Positions 6,863-15,485 are shown, numbered from the stretch's first letter. The stretch is DNA of 24,987 nucleotides from Collinsella sp. (GCA_018382125.1 JAGZQO010000030.1:1-24987), one strand, 5' to 3'. The notes: generated by a model from the letters alone, not told the origin. Program-made: numbers and translations.

Positions 6863-8185
6863 ATGGCCTTCGAGAGCGTTAACTATCAGTGCCCTGCCTG
6901 CGGTGGCCCCCTGCATTTTGCAAGCGCCGAGCAAAAGCTTGTCTGCGACTACTGTGACTCACGCTTTGAAGTCGAAGAAGTCGAGGCCCTCTATCGCGAG
7001 CGCCAGGACAAGGCCGACGCCAAAGCCGATGCGGCAGCCGCAACGCCCAAGTCCGTCGCCGACGACGCGGTGCAGGAGCTCGCCCAAAACGCCGGCTACA
7101 TCTGCTCGTCGTGCGGCGCCGAGCTAATCTCGGATGGCACCGTCGCCGTTACCACCTGCCCGTACTGCGGCAACCCCGCCGTGGCACCCGGTCAGCTCTC
7201 GGGCGACTTCTCACCCGACCTGGTGATTCCGTTTAAGCTCGGCCGCGACGACGTTATGGCCGCGCTCAAAGAGCACTACAAGGGCAAGATCCTGCTGCCC
7301 AAGAGCTTTGTCACCGGCAACCACATCGACGAAGTCCAAGGCGTTTACGTGCCGTTTTGGCTTTACGGCGCCCGCGTGGACGGCGAAGTGTGCTTCGATG
7401 CGACCAACGAGACCGTGACCGAGGAATCCGACCGCACCGTCACGACCACCGACCACTACGACGCCTACCGCAAGGGAAACATCTCGTTTAAGCGCGTGCC
7501 CGTCGACGGATCGTCCAAGATGCCCGACGGCCACATGGACGCCATCGAGCCGTTTGACTACGATGCCCTGCGCCCGTTTTCGGTCGCGTATATGCCCGGC
7601 TACATCGCCAACCGCTACGACGAGGACTGCGAAACCTGCAAGGCGCGCGCCGAACGCCGCATGGAGGAAAGCACGATCTCGGCCCTGCGCGAAACCGTCG
7701 TCGACGAATATGACGATGCCACGGTCGAAAGCAAGCAGCTCGACTACACCTGGGAAGACAGCGACTATGCCCTGTTCCCCGTGTGGATGCTTTCCACCTC
7801 GTGGAACGGCAAGAGCTACCTGTTTGCCATGAACGGCCAAACCGGCCGTATGGTCGGCGAGCTTCCTTGCTCCAAGCCCAAGCTCGCTATCGCCTCGGTG
7901 CTGTTCTTTGTGATCGGATTTGTCCTCTCCCAGATCCTCTTCATGGGTGAAAACGCCTTCGATCCGGATTACCTCACCTTTGATATCGAGGGCATCCTCA
8001 TCAACATCGTCGCGCCGCTGATCATCGTGGTCATCGCAGACGTGCTGCTGGTGGGCCAGCTCAAGACGGCCAACGAGGCCACCCACGCCGATTGCTACTG
8101 TGGCGAGCTCGACCTGACCGAGAAGCACGACACCTTCAGCCACACCGAGACCACCGTTGTCATGAAGGACGACAAGGACGATTAA
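6863..8185 (+). CDS. YdjG-like zinc-ribbon membrane protein (TFIIB-type zinc ribbon)
   Basis: A 440-residue protein resembling Bacillus subtilis YdjG, which in that organism belongs to the PspA-YdjGHI envelope-stress group. Two N-terminal zinc ribbons are clear: C10/C13 with C28/C31, and C81/C84 with C99/C102, joined by a charged Ala/Lys/Asp-rich linker. The central 110-335 segment is soluble and contains the conserved-looking VYVPFWLYGARVDGEV and YALFPVWMLSTSW. Two hydrophobic helices near 343-365 and 378-400 would anchor it in the membrane, followed by a charged tail ending KDDKDD. The start ATG has AAAGGA upstream. Its position just before a YdjI-like SPFH gene mirrors the Bacillus order. 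The biochemical role is unknown; names such as PriA sometimes attached to this family rest on the zinc ribbon alone. Confidence 0.75.
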   Translation: MAFESVNYQCPACGGPLHFASAEQKLVCDYCDSRFEVEEVEALYRERQDKADAKADAAAATPKSVADDAVQELAQNAGYICSSCGAELISDGTVAVTTCPYCGNPAVAPGQLSGDFSPDLVIPFKLGRDDVMAALKEHYKGKILLPKSFVTGNHIDEVQGVYVPFWLYGARVDGEVCFDATNETVTEESDRTVTTTDHYDAYRKGNISFKRVPVDGSSKMPDGHMDAIEPFDYDALRPFSVAYMPGYIANRYDEDCETCKARAERRMEESTISALRETVVDEYDDATVESKQLDYTWEDSDYALFPVWMLSTSWNGKSYLFAMNGQTGRMVGELPCSKPKLAIASVLFFVIGFVLSQILFMGENAFDPDYLTFDIEGILINIVAPLIIVVIADVLLVGQLKTANEATHADCYCGELDLTEKHDTFSHTETTVVMKDDKDD

Positions 8186-8233
8186 CCATCCTGACCAATA
8201 CCACCCGGCCTTTGACGAGAAAGGAAGATCACC

Positions 8234-9475
8234 ATGGGACTCTTGAAAGCTGGATTGGGTGCTGCCGGCGGCGTCATGGCCGACCAGTGGAAGGAATTTA
8301 TCTACTGCGAATCGATGCCCGCTGACGTCTTGGCCTGCAAGGGCAGCAAGCGCACCGGCGGCCGCAGCTCCAACACGCGCGGCGAGGACAACGTCATCTC
8401 CAACGGCTCGGTCATCGCCGTCAACGACGGCCAGGGCATGCTCGTGGTGCAAAACGGCAAGATCATCGAGGTTGCGCTGGAGCCCGGCGAGTTTGTCTTT
8501 GACACCGGCAGCGAGCCGAGCGTCTTTAGCGGCAACCTGGGCGACTCCATCAAGGAGACGTTCGCCAATATCGGCAGCCGTTTTACCTTTGGCGGCGACG
8601 CGGGCAAGGACCAGCGCGTCTACTTTATCAACACCAAGGAGATCATCGGCAACAAGTACGGCACCGCCTCGCCCGTGCCCTTCCGCGTGGTCGACAACAA
8701 CATTGGCCTGGACGTCGACATCTCCGTGCGCTGCAATGGCGAGTATTCGTACCGCATCACCAACCCGCTGCTGTTCTACACCAATGTGTGCGGCAACGTG
8801 ACCGATAGCTACACGCGCGACAAGATCGATAGTCAGCTTAAGTCCGAGCTGCTCACCGCCCTGCAGCCCGCCTTTGCCAAGATCTCGGAGATGGGCATCC
8901 GCTACAGCGCCATCCCCGGCCACACCACCGAGCTCGCCCGCGCGCTCAACGAGGTCCTCTCCGCCGACTGGCGCGATCTGCGCGGCGTCGAGATCGTAAG
9001 CTTTGGCGTCAACTCCATCGCCGCCTCGCAAGAAGACGAGCAGATGATCAAGGATCTGCAGAAGGCAGCGGTCATGCGCGATCCCACGATGGCGGCAGCC
9101 AACATCGCCAGTGCCCAGAGCGACGCGATGCGCGCGGCAGCGGCCAACCCCAACGGTGCGATGGCCGGCTTTATGGGCATGGGCATGGCAGGCGGCATGG
9201 GCGGCATGAACGCCAGTCAGCTGTTCGCCGCCGGCCAGGCACAGCAGCAGGCCGCCCCGCAGCCGGCACCTACCCCCGCCCCGGCACCGGCTCCCGCCGC
9301 CGCGCCTGCGGCCGGCACGTGGACCTGCAGCTGCGGCGCCACCAACACCGGCAAGTTCTGCCCCGAATGCGGCAGCCCCGCACCCGCCCCGGCACCGGCC
9401 AAGTGGTTCTGCCCCAACTGCGGTAGCGAAAACGGCGGCAAGTTCTGCAGCAACTGCGGAACGCCCAGGCCTTAA
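8234..9475 (+). CDS. SPFH-domain protein with C-terminal zinc ribbons (YdjI-like, 'virion core protein' family)
   Basis: A 413-residue protein of the YdjI type, with an SPFH/band-7-like fold. It starts MGLLKAGLGAAGG-VMADQWKEF, typical of the family. The SPFH region covers about 20-280 (for example NGSVIAVNDGQGMLVVQNGK and VPFRVVDNNIGLDVDISVRC). A Gly/Met- and then Pro/Ala-rich low-complexity linker follows (about 295-355). Two compact zinc ribbons end the chain: CSCG...CPECG and CPNCG...CSNCG. No transmembrane helix is evident, so membrane attachment would be peripheral or through the preceding YdjG-like partner. AAAGGAAG lies before the ATG; the gap to the upstream gene is 48 bp. In Bacillus the equivalent proteins act with PspA at stressed membranes; pspA is not present in this window. 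The family call is firm; the function is inferred. Confidence 0.8.
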   Translation: MGLLKAGLGAAGGVMADQWKEFIYCESMPADVLACKGSKRTGGRSSNTRGEDNVISNGSVIAVNDGQGMLVVQNGKIIEVALEPGEFVFDTGSEPSVFSGNLGDSIKETFANIGSRFTFGGDAGKDQRVYFINTKEIIGNKYGTASPVPFRVVDNNIGLDVDISVRCNGEYSYRITNPLLFYTNVCGNVTDSYTRDKIDSQLKSELLTALQPAFAKISEMGIRYSAIPGHTTELARALNEVLSADWRDLRGVEIVSFGVNSIAASQEDEQMIKDLQKAAVMRDPTMAAANIASAQSDAMRAAAANPNGAMAGFMGMGMAGGMGGMNASQLFAAGQAQQQAAPQPAPTPAPAPAPAAAPAAGTWTCSCGATNTGKFCPECGSPAPAPAPAKWFCPNCGSENGGKFCSNCGTPRP

Positions 9476-9494
9476 CCCCTCTATCTGGTAATTG

Positions 9495-9516
9495 GCGGGG
9501 GATCCGCCGCCCCCGC
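9495..9516 (+). terminator. Weak hairpin between the SPFH gene and the lipoprotein gene
   Basis: GCGGGGG (9495-9501) pairs with CCCCCGC (9510-9516) over an 8-nt loop, followed by ATTTGCTTCT. The T-run is poor, so this may only partly terminate and reduce expression of the next gene. Confidence 0.4.
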
Positions 9517-9555
9517 ATTTGCTTCTATGGGTTTTCACACAAGAAGGAGGACACC

Positions 9556-10401
9556 ATGAAGACAACGTTCAAAAAGTCCGTGCTCGCATTCCTGACATGC
9601 GTCCTGGCGCTCGCTTTTGCCCTGACGGGCTGCAGCGGCGGCGGTGGCAAGGATCCCAAGGCCGACTTCGTTGGCAGCTGGGAACTCTCGGGTGGAACCG
9701 TGGATGGCGAAGAGCTGACCGATGAGTACATGAAGATGCTCGAGGATTGGGGTGTCCACTGCGTCCTGATTCTCGATGAGGACGGTACAGGCGCCCTCGA
9801 CCTGTTCCTTGAGGTTGTCGACCTTAAATGGGAGGCCAAGGACGCCACCACCGTAACGATCACCGCCGAAGACGAGTCGCACGACATGAAGCTCAAGGAC
9901 GGCAAACTCATCCTCGAAGAGGATGACGGCAATCTTGTCTTCACCAAGTCCGACAAGGATCTGTCCGGCACGGTGAAGAAGGATCGCGAGGCGGCCGAAA
10001 AGGAAGAGGAGATCGATGAGGCCGTCGAAGACGACGACGTCCAGCGCGTCGAAATCTCCCCCGCCGTCACCGTCGCCGATGACGATCTGTGCACCATCAC
10101 CATCACCGAGAAGTTCAAGGACGACTGGGGCGACATCGGCTTTGTCGTCAACATCACCAACAAGAGCGACAAGGACCTGACCTTCTACGCCCCCTCCGGT
10201 AAGACCAACGTCAACGGCACCATGAAGGAACCCTGGTTCTCGGCTCACCTGATGCCCGGCACCAACGCCACCGAGGAATTCACGTTCTCGAGCGGCGAGC
10301 TCGATAGCCTTGACGACCTGGCCAACACGACCATCGGCATCGACGCCTATCTGACCGATTCCTACGAGGACGTCGCCTCCTACAGCGCAACCATCGCGTA
10401 A
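9556..10401 (+). CDS. Putative secreted lipoprotein
   Basis: A 281-residue lipoprotein. The N-terminus is a classic lipoprotein signal: KTTFKK, a hydrophobic core, then the lipobox LTGC with the lipidated Cys at residue 26 and a Ser/Gly tether. The mature part is acidic. About 40-135 resembles the small beta-rich domain seen in many actinobacterial and Firmicute lipoproteins (FVGSWELSGG, then LILDEDGTG, then LKDGKLILEEDDGNLVFTK). A Glu/Asp-rich linker follows (about 145-160), then a second beta-rich domain (165-281) with FVVNITNKSDKDLTFYAPSG, resembling DUF5067/DUF4352-like Ig-fold modules. No catalytic motif is evident. AGGAGG at 9545-9550 sets the start. It may be co-transcribed with the zinc-ribbon genes (80-bp gap with a weak hairpin). 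The function is unknown; a sensing or binding role at the cell surface is a guess. Confidence 0.75.
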   Translation: MKTTFKKSVLAFLTCVLALAFALTGCSGGGGKDPKADFVGSWELSGGTVDGEELTDEYMKMLEDWGVHCVLILDEDGTGALDLFLEVVDLKWEAKDATTVTITAEDESHDMKLKDGKLILEEDDGNLVFTKSDKDLSGTVKKDREAAEKEEEIDEAVEDDDVQRVEISPAVTVADDDLCTITITEKFKDDWGDIGFVVNITNKSDKDLTFYAPSGKTNVNGTMKEPWFSAHLMPGTNATEEFTFSSGELDSLDDLANTTIGIDAYLTDSYEDVASYSATIA

Positions 10402-10451
10402 CGGCAGACATCGACAGCCGCGGATTGGCGGACACATCCGCGCACATGACA

Positions 10452-10486
10452 GACGGGGCCGCAGGACATGATCCTGCGGCCCCGTC
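10452..10486 (+). terminator. Strong hairpin terminator between convergent genes
   Basis: GACGGGGCCGCAGGA (10452-10466) and TCCTGCGGCCCCGTC (10472-10486) form a perfect 15-bp stem with a 5-nt loop, followed by ACTTT. It lies between the lipoprotein gene (+) and the response-regulator gene (-) and could serve both. Confidence 0.75.
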
Positions 10487-10511
10487 ACTTTGCGCCGATG
10501 TGTAACGAGCG

Positions 10512-11132
10512 CTAGCGTTCCATATTGGGGACGATGCTGCCCTCGGTCACCGCGTGCACCGCCAGGCGCATGATGTTGTCATAGCCGGTCTTGCTCAGGA
10601 TCTCGGATATGCGACGTTTGATGGTGCCTTCGCTCATGAACAGCTCGGCCGCGATCTCGCGACGGCTCTTGCCTTCGCAGGCCAGACGCAAAATCGATAG
10701 CTCAACGTCGTCGAGGGCCGCCGTGCCCGAGAAGATGCTTTCGGGCGGTTTGGGAAACGTACAGTAGCCCGCCAGCGTGGAGCGCATTACGGCAAACAGC
10801 TCGTCGATGCCGACGTTTTTGTACACAAAGCTATCGACGCCGGCCTCGCGCGCCTGGTCCACAAACGTAATCTCGGGCATGCCCGTCATGATAATGATGC
10901 GGCACTCGGGCAGCTGCTCCTTGATGCGCGCCGCCGCCACGATGCCGTTGGAATCGTGCTCGGTGCACACGTCCATCAAAATCATGTCCGGATGCTCCTT
11001 GAGCGCGACGTCCAAGGCATCTGAGGCATCGGCGATGGCGGCAACAACGGTCATGTCGGGCTGGTCCCCAACGGAGCGCGCGAGGCTCTCGCGCAGGATG
11101 GCCTGGTCTTCGACTATAAGGACGCGGATCAT
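10512..11132 (-). CDS. NarL/FixJ-family response regulator
   Basis: A 206-residue two-component response regulator. The receiver domain (1-120) has the acidic pocket E8-D9, the phospho-acceptor D54 in ILMDVC, T83 in IIMTGMP and K105 in FVYKN. A linker leads to a LuxR/GerE helix-turn-helix at about 140-195 (LSILRLACEGKSRREIAAELFMSEGTIKRRISEIL). It should bind DNA when phosphorylated by the kinase encoded immediately upstream. Its ATG (11132-11130) overlaps the kinase stop as ATGA, so the two are translationally coupled. It is the last gene of a three-gene operon. The target genes are not evident from the sequence. The receiver is complete, so it should be active. Confidence 0.93.
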   Translation of the reverse strand: MIRVLIVEDQAILRESLARSVGDQPDMTVVAAIADASDALDVALKEHPDMILMDVCTEHDSNGIVAAARIKEQLPECRIIIMTGMPEITFVDQAREAGVDSFVYKNVGIDELFAVMRSTLAGYCTFPKPPESIFSGTAALDDVELSILRLACEGKSRREIAAELFMSEGTIKRRISEILSKTGYDNIMRLAVHAVTEGSIVPNMER

Positions 11133-12628
11133 GAACTTCTCCTTTGGACCGTGGCGTTGGAGGCGAGCGGGATGGACACCGTAAGCGTGAAGGGCGGGGC
11201 GGTGTGGACTTCCAGGCTGCCGCCCAGATTCTGTGCGACATGCCTCATACCTGGGATACCCGTTCCCTCGCGATACGATACGGGTGCAGGCGCGCCGTCG
11301 TTAGAAACGGTCATCCGCGCAACAGCACCGTCTTCCGACGTCTCTTGCCACAGACGCACGTGGACCCGATGCGCCTGTGCATGCTTGGTGGCATTGGTCG
11401 AGGCCTCGCGGATAATCTGCAAAAATGCGGCGGCGACACGCGCGTCCTCAGGCAGCGCACCCTCAACATCGATCTGCACACTCACCAGGCCAAAGGCATG
11501 GACGATATCTCCCAGTTGCTCTGCCGGTTCGGTGTCGCCCCCGCTGCGCAGATCGGCAGCGATTGAGCGCAGCAGCGGGTCGATCTGCTCGAGTGACTCG
11601 TCATCCAGGCGCCCCTCCTCCAGATAACGATGGAGGATGGACAGGCGCTGCCCGATCACGTCGTGCACGCGAGCGCGCATACGCAGATAGGCCGCATTGT
11701 CAGCAACTTTTTTGACTTCTTCGATCTGGGCTTGGAGCTCTTGGCCCGCAAGCTCAAGCAGGTGGTTGGCTTGCGCCAGGCGATCATGAGCATGCGCATA
11801 CTCTGTTACATCCAGGCCGATAATGCGCTCGAAGAGGCGGCCCGAAACCATAACGTCATCGTGCACAAACAAGCGAATCTCGGCGGGAGAAACCTCGACC
11901 ACCGCCCGCGCCTCACCAAAGCGGTCCAGATTAATCCGCACGCGGTTCTGGCTGCTTTCGGGCATTTGCATGCTGAGTTTGCGCAGGTCGTTCCATGTAC
12001 CGCTCATATCGCCTAGGTCGGTGGGCATATGAAGCTCCACCAGGTTTTTTCGCATGCAGCGGTTCATGAGCAGCGGGCGGCCCCTCGGGTCCAGATACAG
12101 GATGCCCACGGGAATCACGTTGATGGTTTCGATCGTCGAGAACGCGGTGATATCCTCCTGGCGGTTGCGGACATCCATCAAGAGCGCCGCAATGGAGCGG
12201 AACAGGAAAAACGCTCCCTCTGCGATAAGGACCGTGGTCCACGCCGAGCCCATGGCAAGCACCACCGGCGGTGTCACGGCGGCAACGAGCAACAGTTCGG
12301 CCAGCATGACGGGGCGACGATAGTGCACCATAAGCACCATGCCGTAGGCAAAGATCACGGCATTGAGCCACAACGCTCCGCCCATTGCCCTGGCGCAAAC
12401 GTCAAGCGGCGCCACCAGATATGAGCCAGACGACGCGAACAAGATGAGCGCCGAAATAATTAGGTGAAGCACAAGGCTCGCCTCGTAGGCACAAATCACC
12501 TTACGGTTATAGGACGAGCGGCGCGATGCGATGAGCGGGACGTGGATCGTCTGCAGACACGCAGCCAGGGCAAAGACAACATCGAGCGCAACGATTTGGG
12601 GAAGAATGAGCGAAATCTGCATCGTCAC
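11129..12628 (-). CDS. Membrane histidine kinase (HisKA_3 / NarX-DegS type)
   Basis: A 499-residue sensor kinase. About five or six hydrophobic helices occupy residues 1-150. A PAS-like segment follows (about 165-275; IPVGILYLDPRGRPLLMN). A helical stretch (280-315) leads to the dimerisation/phospho-acceptor motif RARVHDVIGQRLS with H322. The ATPase domain has the N-box IREASTNATKHA (about 406-417), NDG (443-445) and the G-box GTGIPGMRHVAQNLGG (455-470). These are the hallmarks of kinases that partner NarL-type regulators, and the partner overlaps its 3' end. The frame opens with GTG at 12628, which overlaps the previous stop as GTGA; an ATG two codons later (12622) is an alternative. The stimulus is unknown. 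All catalytic motifs are present. Confidence 0.9.
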   Translation of the reverse strand: MTMQISLILPQIVALDVVFALAACLQTIHVPLIASRRSSYNRKVICAYEASLVLHLIISALILFASSGSYLVAPLDVCARAMGGALWLNAVIFAYGMVLMVHYRRPVMLAELLLVAAVTPPVVLAMGSAWTTVLIAEGAFFLFRSIAALLMDVRNRQEDITAFSTIETINVIPVGILYLDPRGRPLLMNRCMRKNLVELHMPTDLGDMSGTWNDLRKLSMQMPESSQNRVRINLDRFGEARAVVEVSPAEIRLFVHDDVMVSGRLFERIIGLDVTEYAHAHDRLAQANHLLELAGQELQAQIEEVKKVADNAAYLRMRARVHDVIGQRLSILHRYLEEGRLDDESLEQIDPLLRSIAADLRSGGDTEPAEQLGDIVHAFGLVSVQIDVEGALPEDARVAAAFLQIIREASTNATKHAQAHRVHVRLWQETSEDGAVARMTVSNDGAPAPVSYREGTGIPGMRHVAQNLGGSLEVHTAPPFTLTVSIPLASNATVQRRSS

Positions 12629-14508
12629 TCACCCGCCCTCGGCATCAAGACGATCATGCGCAGCTGGCCGGGCTCGCCCTCAAGGCGGTATGCCACGTTG
12701 CGCCCTTGCAGAGCGCTTTCGAGCTCTTGCGCAGCGGGCGTCTGCGAAAGATCTGCATCATCGTTGGAAAAAAGCGCGGCACGCAGCTCGACACTGCATC
12801 GGTCATGATCGCCCAAGTGATACATAAGCGCCGGATGGTCGGTGGTGTAGGCAAAAAACGCAAAGTCATACACGCAGTCGTACAGGGCGCTTACCGTACT
12901 GGCGTGCATCGGACGCCGTATGGCGATAATCGAGGCGCAATCGATATCGATGGTGCGCAGGTCGCTTGCGAGCTCGTTGGCAATGAGCTGAATGCGGTCG
13001 CGATCAAAACCGCTCTCCCCGTGCTGTGCCAACGTGAGCGACCCCTTGCGCTTGCAATAGGCGACGAGCATCTTGGCGCGCTGCAGCATGCGGTAACGCT
13101 CGTGCGAAGACGCTTCGTCGGTCAACGGCGGCAACGAGCCCAGCAGGTCGTACATCTCTTCGAGCGCGCGGGCAAGCGCCTGGTCCACGTCTTGGACCAG
13201 CAAGGTCTCGGCCTCTTGATCTGCCAAATGCGCCTTAAGGCCGTAGTCGGCGGCGAGCAGCTCGTTTTGACGCTGCAGCTCCATTCGACGATGTGCCAGT
13301 TCACGGTTAAGCTCGTTGAGATCCGACACGTCTTGGGCAAGCAGGGCCGATCCGCCCAGCAGTGGAAAGGCACGGTACATCACATCGGGATCGGACGCCA
13401 CGGCAAAGGCATGGGCGCGGCCGTGCGCCTGGGTCCGCAACTCCTCGCGCACGCCTACCGGCATTGGCTTTGACACTGGCGTGGCATAGACTTCCTGCAG
13501 GTCGCGCGTTAGAACTTTGAGGTCAAGCGGCAAGGTGTCGAAAATGCCGGCGATGTCGTGATATGACGGAATGACACCGCAATCGAGACAGATTTCCATC
13601 GCCGCCACGCACAAGACGCAATAGATGAGCGAGAAGTTGAGCCTCCATGCCCAGGGCACGCGCAACGCATATGAGATGGCAAAGAACGCGCCGCCCAGCA
13701 GCACGAGCGCCGCCGTGCCCGAGAAACGTTGGATGCGAAAGGACGAGGACCGGCCCACCAGGATAAAAAAGGCCACAAAGTTAAAGGCCGTCCACACGAG
13801 GACGGCGAAATAACCCCAGCCGTACGTGTAATCGTTGCTCCAGGTGTCGCTTGTACGGTCAAAGTGGAAGACCTGCTGGTGAAAATCGTTGGTGAGCACA
13901 AATCCGATAAGCAGGATAGCCACAATCCACAGCGCAGCGCAGTAGCGGCGACCCAGGCGGTGTTGCTCCAGGCCCGCAAGGCGCAGACCACACAACTGGT
14001 AGAGCAGCGGAATGAGTGTCATGGGCACGTAGTACAGGTACCACAGCACGGTGGCATAGAACGGCGTGAACGACTTGTACTTGAGAATGACTTCGATCAT
14101 CCACAGGGCGCAGATGGTGGCGACGGCAACAAGGCGGCGGCGCAGCACATAGTCCAAACAGCGCAGATAGACCGATACGCCCCAGATCGAAAATATAATT
14201 GCGGCGACAAGCAGCGGGAGAGAGCTCGAGTGGGCGAGCGCATCCACGACCTCTTCGGACACCTCGCTATAGGCGGGCACGGCGTTAGAAAGTTTGGGGT
14301 CGAAGGCGAACAGCGCCGGCAAGACTGCCAAAAGCATGAGGAACAGCGCGGTGATGGCGCCGGCGATAGCAAAGACGCGGTGGCGGTACACCTGATGTGT
14401 TATGCCAACAAGGAATCTCGGCATGGCGAAGAGCCTGCCGCCCCTGGGATCCGCAGCCGGTGCGGTCCGGGCGGCCGCGTGGCCGATATGTCGCTCGCGG
14501 GTACCCAT
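12625..14508 (-). CDS. 7TM sensor protein of a three-gene signalling operon (kinase-like without visible catalytic motifs)
   Basis: A 627-residue membrane protein from the chosen start. Seven or more hydrophobic helices fall at about 45-310 and contain FYATVLWYLYYVPMTLIPLLYQL, the pattern of the 'histidine kinase N-terminal 7TM' domain. A cytoplasmic part (about 320-627) has a coiled-coil-like stretch (ELNRELAHRRMELQRQNELLAADYG) and then a region at the place of a kinase core. That region has no H-box, N-box or G-box that I can see; QRAKMLVAYCKRKG stands where a phospho-acceptor helix would be. It may sense a signal and modulate the true kinase encoded next. I chose ATG 14508: the upstream start at 14595 would lie inside the terminator hairpin at 14576-14611, and TACACT, a -10-like box, lies about 10-15 bp before 14508, suggesting an almost leaderless message. 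ATG 14424 is another possibility. Confidence 0.7.
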   Translation of the reverse strand: MGTRERHIGHAAARTAPAADPRGGRLFAMPRFLVGITHQVYRHRVFAIAGAITALFLMLLAVLPALFAFDPKLSNAVPAYSEVSEEVVDALAHSSSLPLLVAAIIFSIWGVSVYLRCLDYVLRRRLVAVATICALWMIEVILKYKSFTPFYATVLWYLYYVPMTLIPLLYQLCGLRLAGLEQHRLGRRYCAALWIVAILLIGFVLTNDFHQQVFHFDRTSDTWSNDYTYGWGYFAVLVWTAFNFVAFFILVGRSSSFRIQRFSGTAALVLLGGAFFAISYALRVPWAWRLNFSLIYCVLCVAAMEICLDCGVIPSYHDIAGIFDTLPLDLKVLTRDLQEVYATPVSKPMPVGVREELRTQAHGRAHAFAVASDPDVMYRAFPLLGGSALLAQDVSDLNELNRELAHRRMELQRQNELLAADYGLKAHLADQEAETLLVQDVDQALARALEEMYDLLGSLPPLTDEASSHERYRMLQRAKMLVAYCKRKGSLTLAQHGESGFDRDRIQLIANELASDLRTIDIDCASIIAIRRPMHASTVSALYDCVYDFAFFAYTTDHPALMYHLGDHDRCSVELRAALFSNDDADLSQTPAAQELESALQGRNVAYRLEGEPGQLRMIVLMPRAGE

Positions 14509-14575
14509 AGTGCTTTTAGTGTACCGACAGATGGGTCGAAAAAGCGGGCCGCATGTCCCAAAATCCGCAGACGGC

Positions 14576-14611
14576 AAGGCGCCCGGCGAGCACATACTCG
14601 CCGGGCGCCTT
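14576..14611. terminator. Strong hairpin terminator after the beta-glucosidase gene
   Basis: AAGGCGCCCGGCGAG (14576-14590) and CTCGCCGGGCGCCTT (14597-14611) form a perfect 15-bp stem with a 6-nt loop. It separates the bgl gene (minus strand, ending at 14648) from the signalling operon downstream. It lacks a long T-run but is very stable. Confidence 0.65.
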
Positions 14612-14647
14612 GGTTAGGAGGCTATGAAGTTGAGTGTCTCAGCTTCC

Positions 14648-15423
14648 TTAGGACAGGTCCTCACCATTCGTTTCAATGACATGCTTGTACCAGTCGAAGC
14701 TCTTCTTCTTGGAACGCTTGAGGGTGCCGTTGCCCGCATCGTCGCTATCGACGTAGATGAAGCCGTAGCGCTTGGACATCTCGCCCGTGCCGGCAGACAC
14801 CAGGTCGATCGGACCCCAGGTGGTGTAACCCAGCAGGTCAACGCCGTCCTCGGTCACCGCGTCGCGCATCGCGGCGATGTGCTGGCGCAGGTAGTCGATA
14901 CGGTAGTCGTCGTTGATGGAGCCGTCCTCCTCGACAACGTCCTTGGCGCCCAGGCCGTTCTCGACCACAAACAGCGGCTTCTGATAACGGTCGTACAGAT
15001 CGTTGAGCGTAATACGGAAGCCCAGCGGATCGATGGCCCAGCCCCACTGGCTCTCCTGCAGGTAGGGGTTCTTGGCGCCGGCGAAGGCGTTGCCCTGGGT
15101 ACGCTCGACATCGGGGTTATCGGCACCGGCGGAGCAACGGGTGCTGTAGTAGCTAAAGCTGATGAAGTCGACGGTGTTGGCGGCCAGGATCTCGCGGTCC
15201 TCGTCCGTCATGCCCACATCGATGCCCAGACGCTCGAGCTTCTTGACGGCATAGGCCGGGTAGTAGCCACGGCTCTGAACGTCGACGAAGAAGTAATTGT
15301 CCTGATTGTCGAGCTGCGCCTGGCGCACATCGCCCGGGCGGCAGCTGTAGGGGTAATAGCTACCTGCAGCGAGCATGCAGCCGATTTTGACCTCAGGGTC
15401 GATCTCGTGAGCGATCTTGGTTG
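14648..15423 (-). pseudogene. bglA: 6-phospho-beta-glucosidase, C-terminal part (gene split by IS21-family element)
   Basis: The C-terminal 258 codons (residue 219 on) of a GH1 6-phospho-beta-glucosidase. It contains the catalytic nucleophile E373 in FVVENGLG (intact-protein numbering) and the conserved KIGCML, VDFISFSYYSTR and QWGWAIDPLGFR segments. The KKKSFDWYKHVI tail carries the Ser/Lys/Tyr residues that bind the 6-phosphate. Joining this piece to 17806-18460 gives 1431 bp, exactly 476 codons plus stop, the usual size for the family. The joined sequence reads NELVASAW-ATKIAHE, as expected for intact homologues. The fragment lacks the acid/base Glu and should be inactive alone. An ATG at 15514 inside the IS, preceded by AGGAAAG, is in frame with it, so a fusion polypeptide could be made from istAB transcripts. 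Confidence 0.92.
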
Positions 15424-15429
15424 CCCAAG
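15424..15429. repeat. Target-site duplication CCCAAG, left copy
   Basis: CCCAAG directly abuts the IS left end, and the same six bases abut the right end at 17806-17811. Six bp is within the 4-8 bp range known for IS21-family insertions. Confidence 0.93.
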
Positions 15430-15485
15430 TGTTAGCGCCGGAATAATTTAGCCAAATATAGTCGGCCGAGATTGACCAATCCCGG
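15430..15485. repeat. IS21 left terminal inverted repeat (56 bp)
   Basis: It aligns without gaps to the reverse complement of 17750-17805, with about 42 of 56 positions identical by eye. Shared blocks are TGTTAGCGCCGG, TTTAGCC, ATAGTC and TTGACCAATCCCGG. A further ATTTTAGCC copy lies just inside at about 15492-15500, fitting the multiple transposase-binding repeats known at IS21 ends. Confidence 0.9.

Noticed and set aside
7211..9565. 784-codon open frame antisense to the zinc-ribbon and SPFH genes
   Set aside because: Low-complexity Val/Gly/His/Asp-rich product spanning two well-supported genes; no ribosome binding site or recognisable motif.
14508..14595. 29-residue N-terminal extension of the 7TM sensor
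   Set aside because: Its start would lie in the terminator hairpin 14576-14611, and the added residues are not membrane-like or conserved-looking.
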